Assembly (NCBI RefSeq): GCF_016919065.1
Contig: NZ_JAFFQA010000018.1
Span: forward strand, 24,710 to 88,709
Length of the DNA: 64,000 bases
Source: Desulfobulbus rhabdoformis
GTDB lineage: Bacteria > Desulfobacterota > Desulfobulbia > Desulfobulbales > Desulfobulbaceae
Direction: 5' to 3'
The position numbers and the translations under genes were made by a program. Under the pieces are notes generated by a model that ran no database searches, was not told the origin of the DNA, and worked only from the letters and a program-made list of their open reading frames with translations. This document shows positions 26,277-33,661 of this stretch, in pieces (position 1 is the stretch's first letter; every line of letters starts with the position of its first letter).

Positions 26277-26438
26277 AGTGTTCGTCCAGAAATGAGGATT
26301 TTTGTTCAAGTTCAAGGCATGTGAAAAATTTTACCGCAGGCATATATATGATATCGGAGTCTTCGCTTACCTCCGAGGATAAAATTTTGAGCATAACGCC
26401 GAAATTGAGCAAAAAGACCATTTCTGAGTGGACACTAA
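26277..26438 (+). repeat. family P core with a different pair of ends
   Basis: The internal palindrome (AAAATTTTACCGCAGGCATA to CCGAGGATAAAATTTT, enlarged by ATCGGAGTCTTCGCTTACC) matches the other family P copies, but the terminal arms do not. They read AGTGTTCGTCCAGAAATGAGG and CCATTTCTGAGTGGACACTAA, which pair with each other instead. The result is a second sub-family sharing the centre. Confidence 0.8.
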
Positions 26439-26501
26439 CTATACAGCCTGATGCCTGTTTACGCTTGCTCCAAATAGCGCAAGCGATTTTTTTTGAGGGT
26501 T

Positions 26502-26642
26502 ATGAGTTTTATGAAAGATAATGAGGTTTGTATGTCCCCCTTTGAAGTGGGCTCTGTAGAGACTCTTGCAGAGAATCCGGTGAGCCGGTACTGTGAAAGA
26601 GAACGTTTAGGGGCGATTGAACCTGCCTATGGAGCCATGTAA
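26502..26642 (+). CDS. possible small protein upstream of ferritin-like gene
   Basis: A 46-codon frame starts MSFMKDNEVCMSPFEVGSVE and ends AIEPAYGAM, with TTGAGGG three bases upstream of its ATG. Its stop lies 14 bases before the next start, which has its own AAAGGAG site. No family is recognised. Two Cys and a high acidic content are visible. The good ribosome-binding site and tight spacing to the ferritin-like gene speak for translation; the short length speaks against certainty. Confidence 0.45.
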   Translation: MSFMKDNEVCMSPFEVGSVETLAENPVSRYCERERLGAIEPAYGAM

Positions 26643-26656
26643 AGGAGTTTTGTTTT

Positions 26657-27148
26657 ATGTTTACCCTCGCTGATGTGCGTAATATTGCAGTCCAGATTGA
26701 AAAAAATGGGGAAGAAACCTACCGCCGGGTGGCTGAGCAGGTAGATGATGCGGAGTTGCAGCGAATGTTTATCTGGATGGCGGAGGAGGAAAAACGCCAT
26801 GGGGAGACGTTTTCTGCCATTATCGATGATCGCAATCTTTCCAAAGAACAGGCAGAGTTGGAGGCCATGGGCCGCTCTCTTTTGCAGGATATTGTCAGCA
26901 GCCAGACCTTCTCTCTGGATGGTAAGCAGCTTGCGCAGGCGAGAAACCTTGATGAGTTACTGACCCAGTCCATAGAGTTTGAGGAGGATACCATCGATTT
27001 TTATGAGTTCCTGCTCGGTTTTCTTGATGACGCCAATGCTCTTGCCCAGCTCAACGCGATCATCGAGCAGGAGCGTGGGCATGTGCAACACCTGGAAGAG
27101 ATGCTCAAAAATGCCGATACCCTGGCTGGATACGAGATACATCTGTAG
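26657..27148 (+). CDS. ferritin-like / rubrerythrin-type di-iron protein
   Basis: A 163-residue four-helix protein of the ferritin-like superfamily. Helix 1 carries the metal Glu in IAVQIEKNGEETYRRVAE, helix 2 the EEKRHGETF motif (ExxH), helix 3 IEFEEDTIDFYEFLLG and helix 4 IIEQERGHVQHLEEM. This gives the full set of carboxylates and two His for a di-iron site. There is no C-terminal rubredoxin domain, so it is the erythrin part only. Likely role: reduction of peroxide or iron handling in an anaerobe. The start has AAAGGAG about nine bases upstream. The stop codon TAG is formed by the first bases of the family R repeat that follows. Confidence 0.85.
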   Translation: MFTLADVRNIAVQIEKNGEETYRRVAEQVDDAELQRMFIWMAEEEKRHGETFSAIIDDRNLSKEQAELEAMGRSLLQDIVSSQTFSLDGKQLAQARNLDELLTQSIEFEEDTIDFYEFLLGFLDDANALAQLNAIIEQERGHVQHLEEMLKNADTLAGYEIHL

Positions 27149-27261
27149 GAGCGTGGCCATGCCCGCGACCATAGGTGTGAATATTGCTCGAGAATTCCCA
27201 CTTACAACCTCATTCAGCCAACATATCGTGACAAGGTTGGTGGTGAGGCACGAACCACAAC
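27144..27261 (+). repeat. REP-like repeat, family R, copy 3
   Basis: A 118-bp copy from TGTAGGAGCGTGGCCATGCC to GTTGGTGGTGAGGCACGAACC. It overlaps the stop codon of the ferritin-like gene and is followed after four bases by an inverted family P copy. Confidence 0.75.
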
Positions 27262-27265
27262 ATAA

Positions 27266-27423
27266 GGGAATCTTGAATAATTGCTTTTTCTGCCAATCCC
27301 GGCGTCATGCTTAAAATTTTATCCTCGGAGGTAAGCGAAGACTCCGATATCGGCTATATGCCTGCGGTAAAATTTTGCGCAATCCTTGGCCTTGATTGAA
27401 AAATCTAATTATTCAAGACACCC
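27266..27423 (-). repeat. palindromic intergenic repeat, family P, inverted copy
   Basis: In reverse it runs from GGGTGTCTTGAATAATTAG (27423) to AATTATTCAAGATTCCC (27266), with the same core, here enlarged by the GGAGTCTTCGCTTACC segment seen also at 26.3 kb. Its right end faces the family R element, as in the pair at 10.9 kb. Confidence 0.85.
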
Positions 27424-27465
27424 ATAAATCAGGCAGAAAGCGAATTCAGGGAAAAAACCATATCT

Positions 27466-27490
27466 GCTCACCCGCCTTCACGGATCCAGG
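27466..27490. repeat. single end of family F (CCTGAATCCGTGA-type)
   Basis: CTCACCCGCCTTCACGGATCCAGG matches the right end of the full copy at 28351-28462. Its bases supply the last codons and the TGA stop of the Mut7-C gene. Confidence 0.6.
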
Positions 27491-28215
27491 CGGTTGAGTA
27501 AATCCATCATTTTATCGGTATGGCTTCCCTGCCAGTAAATCTTATCGCAGTGCGGGCAGATTTTGAAAACTTCAAAATAGCGTTTTGTTAGAGGTTCCAG
27601 ACGAGGGAGAATGTCCTGCTTGGCAACGGGGTCAAGCAGATGGTTGCACCGCATACAGCGGCTGAACCGGTGCGGCAGGCTGTTGATGGCAAAGAGAGAA
27701 AGAATTTCTTGAAGTTGTTGCTCTGGAACGTCGTTACGCAGGCAGTGTCCAAAAACAACCTGTTTACGCTTAAGTAGATCCAGGTTGCGGGTGAGTACTA
27801 TACGCAGCTCTTCCTGGACTCTTTCTCCCATATCGGTTTCGTTCCAGTCAGGATCATAAAGTGTGTCAAACCCTGCCATGCGCAGGTAACCGGCCAGCTT
27901 GCCGATATTCTTATCCACCAGAAAACGGAAATCGCCGACATAGGCGGGGCGAAGTAATGTCGTCTTATGAATTTCCCAGGGGGGATGAATGGCTTGCAGG
28001 GTAAAATGCTGCTCGTCTTGAACGCGATGACTGAAATCCACCGCGTTCCCATTGCAGAGAATGCCACCAATCTCGGTATGAGGAACACCAAAGGCCTCGA
28101 TGACATCCTTAATGGAGGTCGAGCGGGAAACCGCCAGCCTGATGGGTTGGTCACTGCGCCATTGCTTACGCAACAGGCAGATCAATTCGTCTGCAAAGTG
28201 GTAGGTTGCGACCAT
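27478..28215 (-). CDS. Mut7-C RNase domain protein with ubiquitin-like N-terminus
   Basis: A 245-residue cytoplasmic protein. Residues about 1-85 form a ubiquitin/ThiS-like domain (TSIKDVIEAFGVPHTEIGGI, CNGNAVDFSHRV) and residues about 90-240 a PIN-like Mut7-C nuclease domain: RFLVDKNIGKLAGYLRMAGFDT, TRNLDLLKRK with its acidic residues, and a zinc ribbon CMRCNHLL...CPHCDKIYWQGSH. This two-part protein is common in bacteria; it is assumed to cut RNA, but the target is unknown. The last residues RLDP and the stop lie in a repeat end. The start ATG is followed by a normal N-terminus. Confidence 0.88.
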   Translation of the reverse strand: MVATYHFADELICLLRKQWRSDQPIRLAVSRSTSIKDVIEAFGVPHTEIGGILCNGNAVDFSHRVQDEQHFTLQAIHPPWEIHKTTLLRPAYVGDFRFLVDKNIGKLAGYLRMAGFDTLYDPDWNETDMGERVQEELRIVLTRNLDLLKRKQVVFGHCLRNDVPEQQLQEILSLFAINSLPHRFSRCMRCNHLLDPVAKQDILPRLEPLTKRYFEVFKICPHCDKIYWQGSHTDKMMDLLNRLDP

Positions 28216-28271
28216 GGTGTTTGTGTGTTGCCCTTGAGTCCTTCCCGTTTGCTGGGAGGGACCTCACTTAT

Positions 28272-28481
28272 AGGTGTCTTGAATAATCAGTTTTTCAATC
28301 AAGGCCAGCTAAGCGCCAGCCCATGGAGGGATTGGTAGAAAAATCAATGACCCGAATCCGTGACGGCGGGTGGTCACTGAACAACGCATCTTTTTAATAA
28401 GACGACGTATTTTTACAAATTCATGTATTGTTCAGTTGCACCCGCCGTCACGGATTCAGGCAATGATTCAAGATTCTCTAC
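28272..28481 (+). repeat. family P copy interrupted by a family F element
   Basis: The left arm AGGTGTCTTGAATAATCAG is followed by a shortened middle (no TTTTACCGCAGG core) and ATTGGTAGAAAAATCAATGA. The right end ATTCAAGATTCTCT resumes at 28468 after the inserted element at 28351-28462. Removing the insert and one CAATGA restores the expected right arm. Confidence 0.8.
28351..28462. mobile_element. family F MITE-like element with 6-bp target duplication
   Basis: 112 bp with inverted ends CCCGAATCCGTGACGGCGGG and CCCGCCGTCACGGATTCAGG and subterminal CTGAACAA / TTGTTCAG. It is flanked on both sides by CAATGA (28345-28350 and 28463-28468), a target-site duplication. It has no coding capacity, so it must be moved in trans. 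Related ends are at 27466, 28518, 30628, 41233, 41435, 55429 and 60163. Confidence 0.85.
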
Positions 28482-28517
28482 AGTAGCATAGTACCGAAGG
28501 GTAAGTGAAGCTGAATA

Positions 28518-28532
28518 CCTGAATCCGTGAGC
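28518..28532. repeat. single family F end
   Basis: CCTGAATCCGTGAGC, 42 bases before the HIT gene. It is followed by a short imperfect tandem repeat of CGAGTTA units (28542-28570). Confidence 0.5.
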
Positions 28533-28573
28533 ATTGAACGTAGCGAGTTAAACGAGTTAGGCGAGTTGACGAG

Positions 28574-28951
28574 ATGATAAATTGTCCTTTCTGTTACAGT
28601 AATATCAAACCCCTGATTGTGGCGGAATATGAGAGTGTTGTCGCCATAAAGGATAGGTTTCCGGTAACAGAAAGGCACCACCTTGTCCTCCCCAAACGGC
28701 ATGCAGAGGATTACTTTTCATTAACCTCTACAGAAAAACAGGATGCGGATCATCTGATCAGCCTTTTATGCGATCAGATCCGTACTGTGGATACAAGCGT
28801 CACAGGCTTTAACCTTGGCGTGAATTGTGGGACCTCAGCCGGCCAGACCATTTTCCACTGTCACATTCATCTCATTCCCAGACGGGATGGGGATACGCCT
28901 ACACCCAGAGGCGGTGTTCGTGGTGTCATTCCCGATAAAATGAACTATTGA
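28574..28951 (+). CDS. HIT family nucleotide hydrolase/transferase
   Basis: A 125-residue protein of the histidine-triad superfamily. The catalytic motif HCHIHLIPR is near residue 97, preceded by GFNLGVNCGTSAGQT, and an N-terminal CPFC begins a metal or disulfide pair common in HIT proteins of anaerobes. The middle RHHLVLPKRHAEDYFSLT is the substrate-binding strand. HIT proteins split nucleoside phosphoramidates or dinucleoside polyphosphates in the cytoplasm. The upstream sequence contains several repeats of CGAGTT ending just before the ATG; GACGAG may serve as a poor ribosome-binding site. It is followed by a small gene that starts nine bases after its stop. Confidence 0.9.
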   Translation: MINCPFCYSNIKPLIVAEYESVVAIKDRFPVTERHHLVLPKRHAEDYFSLTSTEKQDADHLISLLCDQIRTVDTSVTGFNLGVNCGTSAGQTIFHCHIHLIPRRDGDTPTPRGGVRGVIPDKMNY

Positions 28952-28959
28952 AAGTACTT

Positions 28960-29220
28960 ATGAAACTCGATCCCAATCAGTTTGGCCTCAACGCCCGCAC
29001 GCGACTTGAGCAACACGATCCATCCACCATTGCTTTGATCATGGACCGGAAGAGCCGTATCATCATGGCCGATGGGCGCAAGATTTTGGAAAAAATAAAG
29101 AAGATTCGAGAGGTTAAGTCAGGAATCGCTGTTGTCGTTAAAACAACAGCACCGGTGTGTAGTAAAACTTTGCAGTTTTTGGCTGAAGAGAGGGTCGACA
29201 TTTTGCCCTTGAAATCCTGA
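28960..29220 (+). CDS. small conserved-looking protein of unknown function
   Basis: An 86-residue frame beginning MKLDPNQFGLNARTRLEQHD and containing IIMADGRKILEKIKKIREVK and VVVKTTAPVCSKTLQFLAEE. It has a regular alpha/beta character, no signal peptide, one Cys and a basic centre. I do not recognise the family. The ATG at 28960 is preferred over an overlapping TTG at 28948, which would couple it to the HIT gene. The position between HIT and the selenoprotein, on the same strand with short spacers, suggests a small operon. Confidence 0.7.
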   Translation: MKLDPNQFGLNARTRLEQHDPSTIALIMDRKSRIIMADGRKILEKIKKIREVKSGIAVVVKTTAPVCSKTLQFLAEERVDILPLKS

Positions 29221-29247
29221 TGGTATCTGTTTTCAGAAGGAAGGGAT

Positions 29248-29562
29248 ATGATCTGTATAACCCATAGAGCGCAGGAATTCATTCTGGCCAAGGACCAGGC
29301 CATCACCATCTGCTTTGAGAGCCATCACAGTGCAGGAGGCTGATGCGCTGGGCGGCAGGTTGTCAGCCGCGTCCCGGCGGTTCGCCGGGGTAAACCACGT
29401 CTACAGGAAAACTATGACTTCATTGAGGCCGACGGCATCACCATCTGGTATCAGCGTGGGGTTGACCTTGAGACGTCGATTTGCACGGTTGATGTGCGAG
29501 GCTGGTGGATTTTTCAAGAGTTGGTTGTAGAGGGACTCGCTCCCCTTGTTCAGCACATATAA
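29248..29562 (+). CDS. HesB/IscA-like selenoprotein (UGA at codon 32 read as Sec)
   Basis: The frame starts at ATG 29248 after a strong AGAAGGAAGGG site, runs 31 codons to ...SHHSAGG, meets TGA at 29341-29343 and continues 72 more sense codons to TAA at 29560-29562, giving 104 residues with Sec32. The motif around the UGA, GG-Sec-CAG, corresponds to the metal-binding GGCSG-type loop of HesB/IscA proteins. The rest has the family pattern: an opening MICITHRAQEFI, a middle FIEADGITIWYQRGVDL and an ending VDVRGWWIFQ. HesB-like selenoproteins are known in Deltaproteobacteria. A hairpin suited to be a bacterial SECIS follows the UGA. It may carry a metal or Fe-S cluster; the function is unproven. 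A standard gene finder would miss it. Confidence 0.82.
29348..29377 (+). promoter_or_regulatory. candidate bacterial SECIS hairpin
   Basis: Directly after the in-frame UGA, CTGG-GCGGC pairs with GCCGC-(GT)-CCCGG, closing a nine-base loop AGGTTGTCA. A G in the first positions of the loop and a loop start about 14-17 bases past the UGA fit the bacterial SECIS rule. The loop resembles the AGGTCT loop of E. coli fdhF. Confidence 0.7.
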
Positions 29563-29629
29563 TCCACTGACCATCAACAACGATTTTTTTGAATGACAGG
29601 GGGGCAGTGGCCATGCACAGGGCAAAAGA

Positions 29630-30421
29630 ATGGATACGCATCTTTTAGAATTGAAATCCTGGTTTACTCGGTATGTAAACAGCTTTTATACCGGTGAACC
29701 TGATGTCCAGAAGAATATTGCCTTAAAGGCTGAACATACCCATCGGGTCTGCGAAAATATCCTGGAGATAGGTAAGAGTCTGGGCATTTCTTCCCCGGAG
29801 CTTGTTATCGCAGAAACTGCAGCTCTTTTACATGATATAGGCCGGTTTGAGCAGTACCATCGCTACAGGACCTTTGCTGACAGCAGATCGGAAAATCATG
29901 CTTCGCTTGGTGTCAAAATCATTCAGCAAAATAATCTGCTGCAAGGATTTGATGCTGTTGTAGCTGGTGCAATTATTCGAGCAGTAGCCTGTCATAATCG
30001 CCTTGAAATACCTGCCCAAGGAGATCAGATCTTTTTACGCACCTTAAAGATGCTTCGGGATGCGGATAAGCTCGATATATGGCGGGTGGTGATCGATTAT
30101 TACCGCAACTCGGCGGGTGAGCGAAATCAGGCCGTGGAGTTGGGGCTGCCGGATACAGATGACATTTCAGAGACGATCTATCAGGGGCTCATGGCGGGCA
30201 GGCCGGTACGTTTTGCAGATCTCCAAGTGCTTAACGATTTCAAGCTGCTGCAAATGGGATGGATCTATGATTTAAACTACCAGAAGAGCTTTGATCTGGT
30301 TGGGCGCAGAGGCTATCTGGAGGCAATTCGTGATACTTTACCACAGGGATCCAGAAAGGTGCAGGAACTGTATGAAAAGATCAGAGGCTATCTTGAAAAG
30401 CGGATGCAAGAAACGCGATAA
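29630..30421 (+). CDS. HD-domain phosphohydrolase
   Basis: A 263-residue cytoplasmic protein. The HD motif AALLHDIGRFEQ is at about residue 67, preceded by the first His in KAEHTHRVCENI and followed by SENHASLGVKII and VACHNRLEIPA, completing the metal ligands. The last Asp lies in MLRDADKLDIWRV. HD proteins hydrolyse phosphate esters of nucleotides or second messengers; the substrate is unknown here. The C-terminal half is helical and unassigned. The gene follows the selenoprotein by about 65 bases on the same strand. The start ATG at 29630 has only a weak upstream A/G stretch. Confidence 0.85.
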   Translation: MDTHLLELKSWFTRYVNSFYTGEPDVQKNIALKAEHTHRVCENILEIGKSLGISSPELVIAETAALLHDIGRFEQYHRYRTFADSRSENHASLGVKIIQQNNLLQGFDAVVAGAIIRAVACHNRLEIPAQGDQIFLRTLKMLRDADKLDIWRVVIDYYRNSAGERNQAVELGLPDTDDISETIYQGLMAGRPVRFADLQVLNDFKLLQMGWIYDLNYQKSFDLVGRRGYLEAIRDTLPQGSRKVQELYEKIRGYLEKRMQETR

Positions 30422-30489
30422 ATGTTTGTCACCAGGATTTGGGCGTACCAATGCATGCCCTCGGGGCAGGTGAGAGGCTCTTATGGAAA

Positions 30490-30532
30490 AATACAAAAAG
30501 GAGGAACCCTAATTTCACAGGGCTCCTCCTTG
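30490..30532 (-). terminator. rho-independent terminator of the helicase gene
   Basis: On the minus strand AAGGAGGAGCCCT pairs with AGGGTTCCTCCTT (one mismatch) and is followed by TTTTGTATTTTT. It lies about 110 bases past the stop of the leftward helicase gene. Confidence 0.75.
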
Positions 30533-30565
30533 TAGAGTTATCCACTACGAGGTGTACTGAAGGGC

Positions 30566-30645
30566 TGAACAAGAAACGTGTCTGTTCATTCTTTGTGTAC
30601 GTACAGGAAGTTTGTTCAGCAACCATCCTCCGTCACGGATTCAGG
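30566..30645. repeat. degenerate family F element overlapping a stop codon
   Basis: Subterminal CTGAACAA (30566-30573) and TTGTTCAG pair, and the right end reads CCTCCGTCACGGATTCAGG. The first three bases after the helicase's last sense codon, TGA, belong to the repeat end. Confidence 0.6.
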
Positions 30646-32197
30646 TCATATTCTGTTTGACGACATTTGCTGCATGAGGGCCTTTCGTTCCGTCAACGAC
30701 ATCAAAACGTACGCGATCCCCCTCCTTGAGAGACGTATATCCAGTAGCTTGAACAGCAGACTGGTGCACAAAAATGTCTTTTCCCCCGCTCTGCGCTATG
30801 AACCCAAATCCTTTTGATGCGTTGAACCATTTCACGGTTCCCTGCGTCATGGTGATGGCACCACGTTGATTTCCCAGGCTCGCAGAAGGTTGTTCTTTTT
30901 TGGTGGGGCTTTTTGCCCGTGTATGCACGATATTTTTTGCTCGGCCCATAACTATCCCTCCACGGGTGTTGGACGGGGCCTGCTGGGAACGGGAAGTCGA
31001 AGTGGCGTGAGCGGTTTGTTTGATTCTCTTGTTGATTTTTCCCCGCTTTGGCGAGGCAAGGACAGGCTGGCTTTCTGGTATCTGGAGTCCCTCTGGCAAC
31101 TTCTGCATGGGCAATGAGAGGTTAAGCGAACGTTCAATCTGTGCCACTAATCGGCGGTCATCATTGGTGGCGAAATTCAATGCCTCGCCAACGCTGCCCG
31201 CTCGGCCTGTTCTTCCGGTACGATGAATATAGGTTTCAGCGGTATCGGGCATGTCGTAATTGATAACGTGGGAAATGCCGCTGACGTCGATCCCGCGTGC
31301 AGCGATATCAGTGGCAACAAGGATGGAATAGGTACCATTTTTAAAGCCTTCCAGAGCCTTTGTCCTGTTGTTTTGGGACATGTCTCCCTGCAGCGAGGTA
31401 GCTTTCAATCCTTTTTTAGAGAGCTTGATCGCGAGTTTTTTCGCTTTGTGCTTCGTTCGGGTAAAGACCAGGGTTGTCCCCATGGATTCTGCTTTGATCA
31501 GGTGCATAAGTAGGGAAATTTTCTGCTTTTGATCGATAAAGAACAACCGGTGTGAAATGCTTTTGACGGAGCGGCTGGGCTTAATGGTCACCGTGTGTTG
31601 GTTGACGAGCATTTTGCTGGCGAAATTTTTGATTTCCGCAGGCATAGTGGCGGAAAAAATCAAATTCTGCCGTTGAGCCGGGACGAGGCGAACAATGCGA
31701 CGAATATCGGGCATAAACCCCTGGTCGAGCATCTGGTCGGCTTCATCGAGGATCAGCACTTCGATCTGGGAAAGATCAATAACTCTGTCCTGCACCAGAT
31801 CAAGCAGGCGACCAGGGCAGGCGATAACGATATCGACCCCTCGCCTAAGGGCATCCACCTGTGCTTTTTTTCCAACACCGCCATAGACGGCAAGGCTACG
31901 TAACCCCGTGTTTTTTGTCACGGTCTGGGTGAAATCATGGATCTGTTCCGCAAGTTCCCGGGTCGGGGCCATTACCAGAGCGCGGATATTTTTCCCGGGG
32001 CTGGCCAGTAAGCGATGAACCGTCGGGAGAATAAAAGCCGCTGTTTTTCCTGTGCCGGTCTGGGCAAGGCCAAGGAGATCGCGTCCTTCAAGGATAGCGG
32101 GAATGGCCTGTTCCTGAATAGGGGTTGGTTGAGTGAACCCGCATAGTTTGATTGCTTGAAGAAGGTGATCATTGAGTTGAAAGGTACTGAAATTCAT
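30641..32197 (-). CDS. rhlE: RhlE-type DEAD-box RNA helicase fused to a cold-shock domain
   Basis: A 518-residue protein. Residues 1-370 hold a complete DEAD-box core: Q motif [13 protein letters not shown], Walker [24 protein letters not shown] in [18 protein letters not shown] in IFSATMP, and [16 protein letters not shown] followed by [11 protein letters not shown] basic Ser/Thr/Lys linker follows. The last 67 residues are an almost complete CspA-type domain ([28 protein letters not shown]). Separate helicases and Csp proteins are common; the fusion would give a chaperone-helicase for structured RNA, for instance in the cold. ATG at 32197 has AGGAG six bases upstream; a longer frame from TTG would add nine residues. 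About 460 untranslated bases lie upstream. Confidence 0.92.
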   Translation of the reverse strand: MNFSTFQLNDHLLQAIKLCGFTQPTPIQEQAIPAILEGRDLLGLAQTGTGKTAAFILPTVHRLLASPGKNIRALVMAPTRELAEQIHDFTQTVTKNTGLRSLAVYGGVGKKAQVDALRRGVDIVIACPGRLLDLVQDRVIDLSQIEVLILDEADQMLDQGFMPDIRRIVRLVPAQRQNLIFSATMPAEIKNFASKMLVNQHTVTIKPSRSVKSISHRLFFIDQKQKISLLMHLIKAESMGTTLVFTRTKHKAKKLAIKLSKKGLKATSLQGDMSQNNRTKALEGFKNGTYSILVATDIAARGIDVSGISHVINYDMPDTAETYIHRTGRTGRAGSVGEALNFATNDDRRLVAQIERSLNLSLPMQKLPEGLQIPESQPVLASPKRGKINKRIKQTAHATSTSRSQQAPSNTRGGIVMGRAKNIVHTRAKSPTKKEQPSASLGNQRGAITMTQGTVKWFNASKGFGFIAQSGGKDIFVHQSAVQATGYTSLKEGDRVRFDVVDGTKGPHAANVVKQNMT

Positions 32198-32659
32198 GCA
32201 TGCTCCTGCCCTCAGAAAATACAAACCAGAAAAAATACCCGCTTGGGAATATTGTCTGGTTGTCAGGTTTTTCCTGAGAGCTGTAGGTGTTTTTTAGGCT
32301 GCTGGTCTGTTAAAGACCCAACGATTGTGTTGCCTGTGTGGAGAAAAGTTGAATGCACAAGACACCACAAAAGAGGTCGCATGCATTGGCTGAGGCTCAT
32401 TATTTCCTGACTCAGGTTCTCTGTGAATCCGGGCAGGAAGGGCGCCTCTCAAAAAGAACGGCTCTGTAAACAAATACACATATACAGTTCGCCATTGAAA
32501 TTAGGAAAGTACAAAGCTTGAAGTGTCGTACTCGAGGCATTTTACAAGAACGATAAAAAGAGAATGTTCTTTGGATAAATCTTACATAATATCCAGAATA
32601 GCGCAAAGGTGCAAGTAAATACACCCTGGGGAGGTACTCATGCATAGATTGAGGTGGCA
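32198..32659. other. gene-free leader between helicase and ABC operon
   Basis: About 460 bases with no convincing frame. On the minus strand it probably contains the promoter and a long 5' leader of the helicase-cold-shock gene, including small hairpins (CAGGTTTTTCCTG near 32260; GGTCTGTTAAAGACC near 32307). Long structured leaders are usual for cold-shock mRNAs. No terminator is obvious for either neighbour. Confidence 0.4.
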
Positions 32660-33655
32660 TCAGAGAGATTTCTGGGGCTTGAGTATCTCTTGAAGAGCAA
32701 ACGTGTGCGGTAGTAGCTTCTGACTGACCATGATTTCTTGGGTCTGATCCCAGCCTGCATGATCTATCCTGCCAATGGCAACGGTTGGGTCGGGCTGAAT
32801 CAGGGTTCGCGTAATACGCAGCTGCTCCTGCTGTATGGTTTGGGGGATGTTTGGCTCATAGTGTTGTAAGAGGCTCAGCACCGCTTTCTCATTTTCAGGA
32901 TCAAGAGCCTGCTGCCACCCCGAGAGCAGTACACCAAGAAAACGCTGCACCAGCTCCGGTTTCTCTTTTAAGGTGCGCACGTGGGTGACCACAGAGTTCG
33001 CCACAAATTTCACCCCAAAGTCTGCGGGATTAAAATATGCTGTTTTTTCCCCTTCCTGAGCAAGCTGCGCTGTGATGATCGGGCCCTGAGCATTGCGGTA
33101 TACCGGCCAGAGCTGGACTCGTTTACGGTAAAAGGGGGTGTAATCGTAACGAACACTGAAAAGTCGTACCTGAGAACTATCAAGGTTGCCCTCAGCCAGC
33201 AAAGTACGCATGATGGATTCATCGTTGCCGCCAAAGGTTACCCCAATGACTTTTTCTTTCAAATCAGCAAGGCTACCCAGCTGAAGTTTTTCCGGGCGGT
33301 AGATCCATTGCAGCGGGTTTATTTGAAAGAGCTGGGCTATCACCACGATAGGTGCCCCCTTGGCCCGTGCACGTAACACCTGATCGGCAGAGGCCACCCC
33401 GAAATCGGCCCGCCCCAGCTCCAACTCACGAATGGCGTCCCGTTCCGGCCCGCCTGGTTTTACCGTTACATTGAGTCCTGCCTTTGAAAACAGCTGGTTG
33501 TGTTCAGCGTATAAAGCTCCAACGACGCTGACATTGCGCAACCATTTAAGACGGTAGGTGATGTTGTCATTGGCAGAACAATATGTGCTGTGAAGAAAGA
33601 GCAGCAGGGTGCACACCAAAACCGATCGGGATAAAAATCGTAGAATCATGGTCAT
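32660..33655 (-). CDS. ABC transporter substrate-binding protein, NMT1/THI5-SsuA type
   Basis: A 331-residue protein with a signal peptide (LVCTLLLFLHSTYCSA) and the NMT1/THI5-like fold: YRLKWLRNVSVVGALYAEHN at the start, RADFGVASADQVLRARAKGA, and LQWIYRPEKLQLGSLADLKE with KVIGVTFGG. Such proteins bind pyrimidine precursors of thiamine, sulfonates, nitrate or riboflavin. The permease gene upstream ends six bases before it. The order ATPase, permease, binding protein and the position after a cobalamin-riboswitch-controlled receptor suggest uptake of a related or co-needed small molecule, but the ligand cannot be read from the sequence. Confidence 0.88.
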   Translation of the reverse strand: MTMILRFLSRSVLVCTLLLFLHSTYCSANDNITYRLKWLRNVSVVGALYAEHNQLFSKAGLNVTVKPGGPERDAIRELELGRADFGVASADQVLRARAKGAPIVVIAQLFQINPLQWIYRPEKLQLGSLADLKEKVIGVTFGGNDESIMRTLLAEGNLDSSQVRLFSVRYDYTPFYRKRVQLWPVYRNAQGPIITAQLAQEGEKTAYFNPADFGVKFVANSVVTHVRTLKEKPELVQRFLGVLLSGWQQALDPENEKAVLSLLQHYEPNIPQTIQQEQLRITRTLIQPDPTVAIGRIDHAGWDQTQEIMVSQKLLPHTFALQEILKPQKSL

Positions 33656-33661
33656 AGTTTT

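Noticed and set aside
26321..26521. A 66-codon frame across the 26.3-kb repeat
   Set aside because: Half of it is repeat DNA, and the frame is not kept in other copies.
29248..29562. Reading the interrupted frame as a pseudogene with a nonsense mutation
   Set aside because: The codon is TGA exactly at the HesB metal-ligand position, the frame is otherwise intact and a SECIS-like hairpin follows; a random stop would not be so placed.
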